The position numbers were made by a program, and so were the translations under genes. A DNA stretch of 5,710 bases from Anaerolineae bacterium (GTDB lineage Bacteria > Chloroflexota > Anaerolineae > B4-G1 > SLSP01). Below, piece after piece: positions 1-5,544 of this stretch. The notes beneath the pieces were generated by a model, which did no database searches, had not been told where the DNA came from, and saw only the letters and a program-made list of their open reading frames with translations. Within the stretch, counting starts at the first letter, position 1. Every line of letters begins with the position of its first letter. The DNA lies in contig JAFGSL010000432.1 in assembly GCA_016934645.1 (NCBI GenBank), forward strand, positions 1 to 5,710, given 5' to 3'.

Positions 1-993
1 TTGGGCGACAAACGATAGTCGGATGATCTCGGCCAGGGCGACGGTTGGAATCCAGCGGAGGGCCTCGGCCACGGCTCCCGGTGCAATGTCTGCTAGGATG
101 ACCGAAAAGACCACAGGCAGGATAAGCGGTTGGAGGAGCAGGAAGCCCCACATGGAAACCTGTTGTTTCGTCTTGAGAAGGTTGCCCATCAAAGCGCCCA
201 GTGAAGCGGAAAATACGGCCCCGCACAGGCACGCCGCGATGATCAGGCCCCAGTGCACGATGAAGACGCTGTTCAACAGCAAGACAATTGTGGTACACGC
301 CAGGCAGTAGAACAGCCCGGCGATGACTTTCCCCAGCAAGACCAGCGTGGGCGTCGCCGGTGACACCAGCAGTGCATCCATCGTCCGGGTTTCCTTTTCC
401 TCAATCATCAAGTGTGTCATCGTGGTGATGCTCATCATCGTCAGAATGACGGTCAGCAGCAGCGACACCATGAAAGGTTGTCCTCCATCAGTGCGGGTGT
501 AGATGCCGCTGGTGATGGTAATCTGGACCGGTTTCCCGGTCAGTTCTGTCAACATCTCCTCGAAGAACGTTTGTAGTTCCAGCATGTCCTTTTCCGTGAC
601 CCAGTGCTCGACGTAGCCGGAGAGTTCGATCGGCGTGTTCCCTTCCGCGCTCAGCCGTTGATCCAGGTCAGGGGGGAGCACAAGACCCAGCGAGGGGAAT
701 TGCTCAAATCCCAGACGTTTTTCCATCGCGTCTTGTGATGTGACTGCGATCAGCTCTATGTCCAGGCTGTCTTCCAGATGTGAGACCAGGCGCGATTCGC
801 CGGCGTCGTACAGCGCCAGGACCGGCGGATCGCTGCCCGCAATCAACTGCGGTCCCCATTGGTACATTACAACGATGATGAGTACGGACACCATCGAGGA
901 AATGATGGCTTTGTTGCGCACCGCGTCGGTGATGTCCTTCATCGCTACAGCCCATATAATGCGTAGTTTTGTACGCCAGTCATTGGTTTTCAT
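1..993 (-). CDS. ABC-2 type transporter permease A (3' end beyond window)
   Basis: Integral membrane subunit of an ABC-2 exporter. 331 codons are open from ATG at 993 to the left edge with no stop. By alignment with the 361-residue paralogue upstream, roughly 30-35 residues are missing. The start is fixed by a Shine-Dalgarno AGAAGGAG at 1001-1008, 7 nt before ATG. Predicted layout: TM1 at about residues 30-50, an extracytoplasmic domain at about 51-172, then hydrophobic segments near 174-195, 218-243, 248-270 and 281-301. The ABC-2 cytoplasmic motif follows TM2 at about 198-213 (EEKETRT then DALLVSP). Shared with the paralogue are YDxGxSRLV, VTSQ, HW and WIPTVAL motifs. It lies 51 nt after permease B and is probably in the same operon. 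Family membership is secure. The substrate is not evident. Confidence 0.9.
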   Translation of the reverse strand, partial: MKTNDWRTKLRIIWAVAMKDITDAVRNKAIISSMVSVLIIVVMYQWGPQLIAGSDPPVLALYDAGESRLVSHLEDSLDIELIAVTSQDAMEKRLGFEQFPSLGLVLPPDLDQRLSAEGNTPIELSGYVEHWVTEKDMLELQTFFEEMLTELTGKPVQITITSGIYTRTDGGQPFMVSLLLTVILTMMSITTMTHLMIEEKETRTMDALLVSPATPTLVLLGKVIAGLFYCLACTTIVLLLNSVFIVHWGLIIAACLCGAVFSASLGALMGNLLKTKQQVSMWGFLLLQPLILPVVFSVILADIAPGAVAEALRWIPTVALAEIIRLSFVAQ

Positions 994-1000
994 CAACATA

Positions 1001-1008
1001 CTCCTTCT
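1001..1008 (-). promoter_or_regulatory. Shine-Dalgarno of permease A
   Basis: AGAAGGAG on the minus strand, 7 nt before the ATG at 993. It fixes the start of this gene and rules out the ATG at 983, which is in another frame. A tandem repeat begins 2 nt further upstream. Confidence 0.8.
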
Positions 1009-1010
1009 CG

Positions 1011-1048
1011 AAAATCAACAAATCGAAAATCAGCAAATCTAAAATCAG
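1011..1048 (-). repeat. Alternating 8/7-bp GATTT tandem repeat between the permease genes
   Basis: On the minus strand five units follow each other: CTGATTTT, AGATTTG, CTGATTTT, CGATTTG, TTGATTTT. This is also a 15-bp period with about 2.5 copies. The TGA stop of permease B (1045-1047) lies in the first unit, and the last unit ends 2 nt before the Shine-Dalgarno of permease A. Confidence 0.8.
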
Positions 1049-2130
1049 TTCGATGATTTCCGCATCTGCAACGTCGTGACCAGCAGAAGTAATAATATCC
1101 ATCCCACAACCAGCAGAAGCTCTGGACCAAACGCCGCAACCGGCGCAGTTCTGGCAAACGAGACCCGAACCGCTTTCGACAGCGCGACAGTCGGAATCCA
1201 ATCCAGCACCTTGAGCACGAAATCCGGCAGTATGTCTTCGACAGAGGCAATCAGCGCCATAAAGAGCACAATCATACTGCCCCAGGCGATGATCATCACT
1301 TGCGCTTTGTTTTGTGCGACGCTGCCGATCAACAATCCTAAAGCCACAGCGAATAGCCCGCCGCAGGCAAGGACGAGTATCGCGACACCCCAATGGGTGA
1401 TGACATAACCGTAGGTGATACATACGGCGACCATCGCCGCTGCTGCGTAGAACAGCCCTGCGAGCGCTTTCCCTATCACGATATGACTCGCGCTGGCGGG
1501 TGAGACGAGTAGTGCATCCAGTGTGCGGGCGTGTTTCTCTTCCAGGATCAGGTGTGGAATCAGCGAACCCCCTATCATCACCAGTGTGAAGGTGATGGCG
1601 AGGGCCACCAACAACGCCATGCCGCGCGAATCCTTTTGTGTGTAGACGATGTTGCCAGCGACCTCAAGATGCACGGGTTTACCGACAATATCCGTGAGTT
1701 GCGTCTCTGCGAATTCCACCGCCTTGCTGACCTGGGTCTTGTTGGCCCAATGAATCATATATCCGGTCAGCGTGATCGAGCTGGCTTCTGCAAGCTGCGC
1801 ATCGAAACCGGGCGGAAGCACAATCCCTATCACCACGAGGTCGTGCCGGCCCAGGTAACTTACCAGCGCTTCCTGCGAAGTCACGGCGATGGTGTCAAAC
1901 TCCGGGTCGTCTTCCATAGCCGCGACCAGCCGGGAGTTGCCTGTATCGTAGACCGCGATGCGCGGCAGGATGTCACTGGCGTCCAATGCCGGGACAAAGC
2001 GGTAGGCGATCAGGAGGAACAACACGGAGAGCAGGATCGTCAGCGTCGTTTTGTTCTTGATGGCGTCTACGATGTCTTTGGCGGCGATGGCCAGGATAAT
2101 GCGCGTAGCGGTGGACCAATTCTTTTTCAT
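1045..2130 (-). CDS. ABC-2 type transporter permease B
   Basis: Complete 361-residue ABC-2 permease, the membrane half of an exporter powered by the ATPase encoded just upstream. The start ATG at 2130 has GGAG at 2137-2140, 6 nt away. Predicted order: a short cytoplasmic N-terminus, TM1 at about 28-46, a large extracytoplasmic domain at about 50-170, then TM segments near 171-195, 217-240, 246-271, 276-297 and 336-355. The motif after TM2 (EEKHARTLDALLVSP, 197-211) is the usual ABC-2 coupling motif. One long loop after TM1 and five further helices fit the NatB/YhgE-like ABC-2 subgroup better than the compact DrrB type. It is a clear paralogue of the next gene, suggesting a heterodimeric pore. 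The stop codon lies inside a short tandem repeat. The substrate is unknown. Confidence 0.93.
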   Translation of the reverse strand: MKKNWSTATRIILAIAAKDIVDAIKNKTTLTILLSVLFLLIAYRFVPALDASDILPRIAVYDTGNSRLVAAMEDDPEFDTIAVTSQEALVSYLGRHDLVVIGIVLPPGFDAQLAEASSITLTGYMIHWANKTQVSKAVEFAETQLTDIVGKPVHLEVAGNIVYTQKDSRGMALLVALAITFTLVMIGGSLIPHLILEEKHARTLDALLVSPASASHIVIGKALAGLFYAAAAMVAVCITYGYVITHWGVAILVLACGGLFAVALGLLIGSVAQNKAQVMIIAWGSMIVLFMALIASVEDILPDFVLKVLDWIPTVALSKAVRVSFARTAPVAAFGPELLLVVGWILLLLLVTTLQMRKSSN

Positions 2131-2140
2131 ATCGGACTCC

Positions 2141-2196
2141 GAATAGCGAATTACGAATCACGATTCATGATTCATGATTCGTGATTCATGATTCAT
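2141..2196 (-). repeat. Heptanucleotide tandem repeat, eight units
   Basis: Eight successive 7-bp units on the plus strand: gaatagc, gaattac, gaatcac, gattcat, gattcat, gattcgt, gattcat, gattcat. The array covers the last codons and TGA stop of the ATPase gene and directly abuts GGAG (2137-2140), the ribosome site of permease B. It resembles the heptameric STRR repeats described in cyanobacteria in unit length only. A relationship is not implied. Confidence 0.88.
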
Positions 2197-2923
2197 ACTC
2201 CTGCCGGAAACTGTGTCCCGTCAGGTTGACGAACACATCCTCCAACGTGGCCCCGTCGCCATGCTGCGCCTTTAGCTCCGCGGGCGTGCCCAGCGCGACG
2301 ATTTTCCCCTGGTCGAGGATGGCGACGCGGTGCGAGAGATGGTCGGCCTCTTCCATGTAGTGCGTGGTGAGGAAGACGGTCACGCCTTGCTTGGATAGCT
2401 CGACGACGAAGGCGCGGATGTCGCGGGCGACGTTGGGATCCAGGCCGCGCGTCGGTTCGTCGAGGAAGAGCACCTTCGGTCCATGAAGGAGCGCGCGTGC
2501 GATGACGAGGCGCTGCTTCATCCCGTTGGAATACTTCTTCACTTTGTCCTTCGCGCGCTGGGTCAGGCCGACCATGTTCAACACCTCATCTACGCGGCGC
2601 TTATCCACGCCGTACAGGCGTGCTGTGAACAGCAGGTTGTCGCGGGCCGAAAGCCGCTCGTAGACGTTCTGGCTGTCGAAGACGACGCCGATCTGCGGTT
2701 TGAGCTGCTGCCGCTCTTCGACGACGTTGCAGTCCATCACCCGCGCGGTCCCTTCCGTGGGCCGCAGTTGCCCGGTGAGCATCTTGATCGTGGTCGTTTT
2801 CCCTGCACCGTTGGGACCGAGGAACCCGAAGATTTCGCCCGGTTCGACCGTGAAGCTGATATGATCCACGGCCCGCAAACCATTATAGTCCCTTGTTAAG
2901 TTTTTTACGTCTATCGCTTTCAT
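2186..2923 (-). CDS. ABC-2 type transporter ATP-binding protein (DrrA/NatA-like)
   Basis: Cytoplasmic ATPase that should drive the two permeases encoded downstream. I take the ATG at 2923 (245 residues) rather than the in-frame ATG at 2956, because GGAAGGAG at 2930-2937 sits 6 nt before it and the 11 extra residues would be encoded by a tandem repeat. All ABC motifs are present: Walker A GPNGAGKT (36-43), Q-loop glutamine near 85 in FDSQN, signature YSNGMKQR (131-138), Walker B VLFLDEP (151-157), D-loop GLD (160-162) and switch histidine 188 in TTHYMEEAD. The C-terminal ATLEDVFVNLTG (226-237) is typical of DrrA/CcmA-like exporter ATPases. The last residues (YES) and the stop are encoded by a heptamer repeat. 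The ATPase is predicted to be fully active. The substrate cannot be read from it. Confidence 0.96.
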   Translation of the reverse strand: MKAIDVKNLTRDYNGLRAVDHISFTVEPGEIFGFLGPNGAGKTTTIKMLTGQLRPTEGTARVMDCNVVEERQQLKPQIGVVFDSQNVYERLSARDNLLFTARLYGVDKRRVDEVLNMVGLTQRAKDKVKKYSNGMKQRLVIARALLHGPKVLFLDEPTRGLDPNVARDIRAFVVELSKQGVTVFLTTHYMEEADHLSHRVAILDQGKIVALGTPAELKAQHGDGATLEDVFVNLTGHSFRQEYES

Positions 2924-2929
2924 TCTGTG

Positions 2930-2937
2930 CTCCTTCC
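2930..2937 (-). promoter_or_regulatory. Shine-Dalgarno that sets the ATPase start
   Basis: GGAAGGAG on the minus strand, 6 nt before ATG at 2923. Its position argues for the 245-residue form over the longer open frame starting at 2956. Confidence 0.85.
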
Positions 2938-2969
2938 AAAATCGCAAAATCTGCAAATCATCAAATCAC
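2938..2969 (-). repeat. Octanucleotide AATC/GATT tandem repeat before the ATPase gene
   Basis: Four 8-bp units on the minus strand: GTGATTTG, ATGATTTG, CAGATTTT, GCGATTTT. The array ends exactly where the Shine-Dalgarno of the ATPase begins. The core GATTT is the same as in the array before permease A. Confidence 0.75.
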
Positions 2970-2982
2970 AAAGACCATAGAA

Positions 2983-3024
2983 ACTCTGCGTCTTTGCGTC
3001 TCTGCGCGAGATTTTCATGTCTCG
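2983..3024. repeat. CGCAAAGA/CGCAGAGA-type dispersed repeat with small hairpin
   Basis: Three 8-bp units on the plus strand (actctgcg, tctttgcg, tctctgcg) at 2983-3006, followed by a 5-bp inverted repeat cgaga/tctcg (3007-3011 and 3020-3024). Sequences of the form CGCAAAGACGCAGAG recur in intergenic DNA of several bacterial phyla, from my recollection. There is no T-tract, so I do not call a terminator. Confidence 0.65.
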
Positions 3025-3049
3025 ACGAAGCCTGTTTACCGGAAACTCT

Positions 3050-3301
3050 TTAAGATTCCATCATAGGGCGCTTGAAGGTCGCCCGGTACGCCTGGGGCGC
3101 GATGTTCCACTGTCCGAATCCCGGATAGGCTTCGAGGTGATCCGGCATCAGCGAGACCAGCTCCCATCCCTGCGCGCCATACGTTTCCAGTATGGCCGAC
3201 AAGCCGACCAGGGTTTTCCCACTGTTATAGCCTACAATCCAATTTTTGTGTTTCTTCTTGTCGTACGTGATGTGCAATGTGATATATTCCCACTTATTCA
3301 T
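3050..3301 (-). CDS. DUF4177-like small protein
   Basis: 83-residue soluble protein with no signal peptide or membrane segment. It begins MNKWEYITLHITYD and contains YGAQGWELVSL at about 41-51, which together are the hallmark of DUF4177-type domains: a WEY strand at the N-terminus and a G-x-x-GWELV strand following a helix. The middle (KKKHKNWIVGYNSGK) is basic, and the C-terminus carries a YRATFKR strand. Function is unknown for the family. The ribosome site AGGAGGTG (3306-3313) is very strong and contains the hydrolase stop codon region. Only 3 nt separate that stop from this ATG, so the two genes are very likely co-transcribed and translationally coupled. Assignment to DUF4177 rests on motif resemblance. 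Confidence 0.88.
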   Translation of the reverse strand: MNKWEYITLHITYDKKKHKNWIVGYNSGKTLVGLSAILETYGAQGWELVSLMPDHLEAYPGFGQWNIAPQAYRATFKRPMMES

Positions 3302-3304
3302 CTT

Positions 3305-5230
3305 TCACCTCCTGACCTCAAACGCGTCCACAATGGGCTTGAAAATGGTCGTGTACAAATCGCCCTTATTCTCCGGCGTGCTGATGACGAGCACCATATA
3401 GAACCCGTCGTCGCTGGGCGAGGTGGCCAGGTGCCCGGCGGCGCCGTATTTGGCGATGCCGCGCAACTCCCACGTGCGCCCGTGCGATTCGACCCGGCTC
3501 AACACATCCGAAGCCTCCCACTCATCCAAGAAATCATCCAGTTCATCCTCTTTGTTCTCGGTGATGACCAACTCCACGGTCAAATCCGCCGCGATGTAGT
3601 AGTCCGTGTCGATCCGGTGCCAGCCTTCCGGCGCGCGGGCGTGAATCCCGTATTCGGGCACCGTCATCGGCTTGAGCGTCAGCTCTTCCAGGCTCAGGCC
3701 CGAAACGAACGCAAGTTCCATACCTGCGATGCACGTTGCATCCGGGGCGCGGGTTGGATCGTCGAGGAACTGCGCGACGATGGAGATCGAACACGCACTT
3801 TTGCTGAACGACCCGTGCCCGATGCCTGGAAACGTGTACGCGTAGGCATCCGGCAGCGCCTCGGCGACGACTGCGCCGTTTTCCGGCGGCGTGACGGGAT
3901 CGAGTTCCCCCGAAAGGATCAGCGTGGGGATGGCGTTCGTCACGGGCGTGTAGCGCGCGTCGCTCAACGGCTCGACATCCCAGACCTCACAACTTGCCTG
4001 GATGCTCTCCGCGCCCGGCGCTAACATCCGCGCGATTTCCGGATAAGTACCTTCCGTCGTGCCGTAGGGGGCCAGAACTTCGTTGCTCTCGGCGCAACGG
4101 ACCGAGTAGTACATCCCCCGGCTGAACACCTCGTTGCCCAAAACGTAGTCCTCCATATTGTCGATGAAGGCGCGATCGCCCTCGGCCAGCGCGTAAATCT
4201 GCGCCGGGATGAGCGGGACGGCGGCCGTGTGGTAGATGTGCTGGTAAAGCTGCGACACCAGTTGGTCGCCAGTCACGCGCACGTCCACCGGGAAGTAGAT
4301 GTCGGGCACCTCAACCTCAATCGTGATCGGTTGGCTATCGTACTGTGCCACCAGGTCGAAGAAGACCGTTTCCAGGTCGGGGTAGCGCGCGTTGCACGTC
4401 GGATTTTCGGCGCACGTGCGGAAGATACGCCGGATCGCGCGGTCCGTGCCTTGCACCACGCCGACCCTGAGCGCCGGATCCATCGGCACGACGCCATCGA
4501 GGATCACGCTGCGCAGACGGTCGGGAGCGGCGCGCATCACGTGCTGCGCCAAGTACGTCCCGTACGAGACGCCGTACAGGTTGAACTGCTCGTAGCCCAA
4601 CGCCGTCATCACCATCGGGATGTCCGCCGCGTTTTCGACTGTGTCGTAGGCGGAGAGGTTGACGCCCTCCGCTGCCAACCGGTCCCGGCATGCTTGCAGG
4701 CCTGCTAACACTCGCGCCTCTTTGGTTTCCGCATCCAGGTCTTCTCCCAACACTTCGATGCCGGCCCGGTATTGTTCCTCGCACAGCAGCGCCGGCTCCG
4801 AGTACGTGGTCCCGCGTTGCTCGATGAAGACGATGTCGCGCTTTTCTCGAATGTCCGAGAAGTGTCCGGAGAACATCCCCGGGGCTGAAGCAACCGACGA
4901 TCCGCCCGGCCCCCCGGATTCGATGACGAGGGGATCGGGTGCGGGATCGTCGCCGGTGGCTTTGACGATGGCGACGGCGAGGCGGATCGTGCGGTCGTTT
5001 TGAACGGCGTGTTCCTCCGGCACGGTCACATAGCCGCACACGATGTCTTTTGGGCGCTTGAGACTTGTACCTTCTTCGACCCCATTTGGGGCTTCGTCCG
5101 GCAGATCGATGGGGCAGGGGGCCTGCTCGAACGTCCCTACGCCCGCGGGTGTGCCCGGGTTCGCTGCGCCGCTGCACGCGGTCAGCGCGAAGGCCACAAT
5201 CCACAACGCCAGTAATTTGTATCGCATCAT
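3305..5230 (-). CDS. Lipoprotein alpha/beta hydrolase, prolyl/tripeptidyl aminopeptidase-like (S33, TAP-like C-terminus)
   Basis: 641-residue exported hydrolase, probably a peptidase. The start is placed at ATG 5230 or the adjacent ATG 5227, after AAGGGAG (5234-5240). The second has the better 6-nt spacing. The open frame continues to 5464 but those 78 codons are not credible: they run through the leader repeat and promoter. The N-terminus is a lipoprotein signal with lipobox LTAC, cysteine 19. Catalytic elements: SGGPGGSS (about 105-112, oxyanion region), nucleophile Ser222 in GVSYG, Asp444 in GELDPVTP, His472 in GIGHGSF. The region around 410-505 fits a TAP-like C-terminal domain. Cysteine pairs such as 273/279 and 480/500 could form disulfides outside the cytoplasm. 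Residues 525-641 form an extra domain not needed for the hydrolase fold. The exact substrate is unknown; esterase activity is an alternative. Confidence 0.93.
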   Translation of the reverse strand: MMRYKLLALWIVAFALTACSGAANPGTPAGVGTFEQAPCPIDLPDEAPNGVEEGTSLKRPKDIVCGYVTVPEEHAVQNDRTIRLAVAIVKATGDDPAPDPLVIESGGPGGSSVASAPGMFSGHFSDIREKRDIVFIEQRGTTYSEPALLCEEQYRAGIEVLGEDLDAETKEARVLAGLQACRDRLAAEGVNLSAYDTVENAADIPMVMTALGYEQFNLYGVSYGTYLAQHVMRAAPDRLRSVILDGVVPMDPALRVGVVQGTDRAIRRIFRTCAENPTCNARYPDLETVFFDLVAQYDSQPITIEVEVPDIYFPVDVRVTGDQLVSQLYQHIYHTAAVPLIPAQIYALAEGDRAFIDNMEDYVLGNEVFSRGMYYSVRCAESNEVLAPYGTTEGTYPEIARMLAPGAESIQASCEVWDVEPLSDARYTPVTNAIPTLILSGELDPVTPPENGAVVAEALPDAYAYTFPGIGHGSFSKSACSISIVAQFLDDPTRAPDATCIAGMELAFVSGLSLEELTLKPMTVPEYGIHARAPEGWHRIDTDYYIAADLTVELVITENKEDELDDFLDEWEASDVLSRVESHGRTWELRGIAKYGAAGHLATSPSDDGFYMVLVISTPENKGDLYTTIFKPIVDAFEVRR

Positions 5231-5233
5231 GCT

Positions 5234-5240
5234 CTCCCTT
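5234..5240 (-). promoter_or_regulatory. Shine-Dalgarno that sets the hydrolase start
   Basis: AAGGGAG on the minus strand, 3 nt before ATG 5230 and 6 nt before ATG 5227. It is directly followed by a lipoprotein signal peptide, so translation starts here and not at the upstream end of the open frame. Confidence 0.75.
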
Positions 5241-5247
5241 GAGAATA

Positions 5248-5329
5248 ACCACAGAGACACAGGGGGCACGGAGCAATTCCTGAAAAATCTCTGTGCTCGC
5301 GGACGTGCCGTCCGACGTGTCTCTGTGGT
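5248..5329. repeat. 82-bp palindromic repeat (ACCACAGAGACAC family) in the hydrolase leader
   Basis: A perfect 13-bp inverted repeat, ACCACAGAGACAC (5248-5260) and its complement (5317-5329), encloses a second 10-bp imperfect stem (5264-5273 with 5289-5298, two G.T pairs on the plus strand, 15-nt loop). An extra small hairpin ggacg/cgtcc (5301-5313) sits on one arm only. It lies between the predicted promoter and the ribosome site, so it would be transcribed as leader RNA. The sequence type recurs in intergenic regions of several bacterial phyla, from my recollection. Confidence 0.8.
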
Positions 5330-5357
5330 AAAAATATCAGGATTCAGTGATGCTCTC

Positions 5358-5386
5358 AGTATATAAAATGAAAGAGGTCGATGCAA
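5358..5386 (-). promoter_or_regulatory. Sigma-70-type promoter for the hydrolase operon
   Basis: On the minus strand, TTGCAT (5386-5381) and TATACT (5363-5358) are separated by exactly 17 bp. Transcription would begin near 5351, giving a leader of about 120 nt. It is the only promoter-like pair I find between the LytTR terminator and the hydrolase, and it lies in an AT-rich stretch. It has not been tested experimentally here. Confidence 0.72.
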
Positions 5387-5408
5387 TAAAAAAGCGCCGA
5401 ACGGCGCT
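5385..5408 (-). terminator. Rho-independent terminator downstream of the LytTR gene
   Basis: On the minus strand a perfect stem AGCGCC/GGCGCT with the 4-nt loop GTTC is followed by TTTTTTATTG. Orientation and position end the LytTR transcript about 140 nt after its stop. The A-tract is on only one side of the stem, so it works in the minus direction only. Confidence 0.88.
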
Positions 5409-5413
5409 CTGGG

Positions 5414-5445
5414 GGGCTGAATGGCGTATTTTGAGGGGTGAATGG
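5414..5445 (-). promoter_or_regulatory. Candidate LytTR-type direct-repeat operator
   Basis: On the minus strand CCATTCACCCC (5445-5435) and CCATTCAGCCC (5424-5414) match at 10 of 11 positions and start 21 bp apart, two helical turns. LytTR regulators are known to bind paired short direct repeats with about this spacing. The site is centred some 80 bp upstream of the predicted hydrolase transcription start and next to a LytTR gene. The functional link is inference. Confidence 0.4.
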
Positions 5446-5456
5446 AGGAGGTGCAA

Positions 5457-5538
5457 AGGTGCAACGCACTTGGATTATGCTCAAACGTCCGATTGGGCTA
5501 TCAAGTTTCGTAACAAGATGTGTAAGTGCGTTGCACCT
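5457..5538. repeat. Perfect 15-bp inverted repeat with 52-bp spacer
   Basis: aggtgcaacgcactt (5457-5471) is the exact reverse complement of 5524-5538. Each arm also contains a small gtgc/gcac palindrome, and the motif ggtgcaa occurs once more just outside the left arm (5450-5456). It begins 6 nt after the LytTR stop and so lies in that gene's 3' untranslated RNA. No flanking target-site duplication is visible. Confidence 0.85.
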
Positions 5539-5544
5539 GGCCTG

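Larger units (their letters stand above)
5231..5544. other. Intergenic regulatory region between the LytTR and hydrolase genes
   Basis: 314 bp without a credible gene. From the LytTR side it holds a 15-bp inverted repeat, a 21-bp-period direct repeat, a terminator, a promoter, a palindromic repeat and the hydrolase ribosome site, each listed separately. Confidence 0.8.

Noticed and set aside
1531..2184. Plus-strand open frame of 217 codons
   Set aside because: Antisense to permease B, no start signal and no family resemblance. It ends in the heptamer repeat.
2141..2196. Short repeats considered as a CRISPR array
   Set aside because: Units are 7 bp with no spacers and no cas genes nearby.
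2924..2956. Eleven-residue N-terminal extension of the ATPase
   Set aside because: It is encoded by the Shine-Dalgarno and the octamer repeat. The start at 2923 has correct spacing and matches the family's usual N-terminus.
3007..3024. Small hairpin after the DUF4177-like gene as a terminator
   Set aside because: The stem is only 5 bp with an 8-nt loop and no T-tract on the minus strand.
2924..3049. Separate promoter for the ABC operon
   Set aside because: I looked for -35/-10 pairs with 16-18 bp spacing on the minus strand. TATGGT is the best -10 but has no acceptable -35, so no promoter is called.
3017..4024. Plus-strand open frame of 335 codons
   Set aside because: It is antisense to the hydrolase and the DUF4177-like gene, has an arginine-rich shadow composition, no recognisable motif and no ribosome site. 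The opposite strand encodes clear catalytic motifs.
4335..5276. Minus-strand open frame of 313 codons overlapping the hydrolase
   Set aside because: Frame-shifted shadow of the hydrolase, rich in Arg and Pro, starting inside the leader repeat. The hydrolase frame has the signal peptide and active-site motifs.
5231..5464. Upstream extension of the hydrolase to an ATG at 5464
   Set aside because: These 78 codons cross the terminator, promoter and palindromic repeat, and would bury the lipoprotein signal peptide inside the protein.
5457..5538. Inverted repeat considered as an insertion sequence or complete MITE
   Set aside because: There is no transposase and no target-site duplication around the arms. 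It is kept only as a palindromic repeat.
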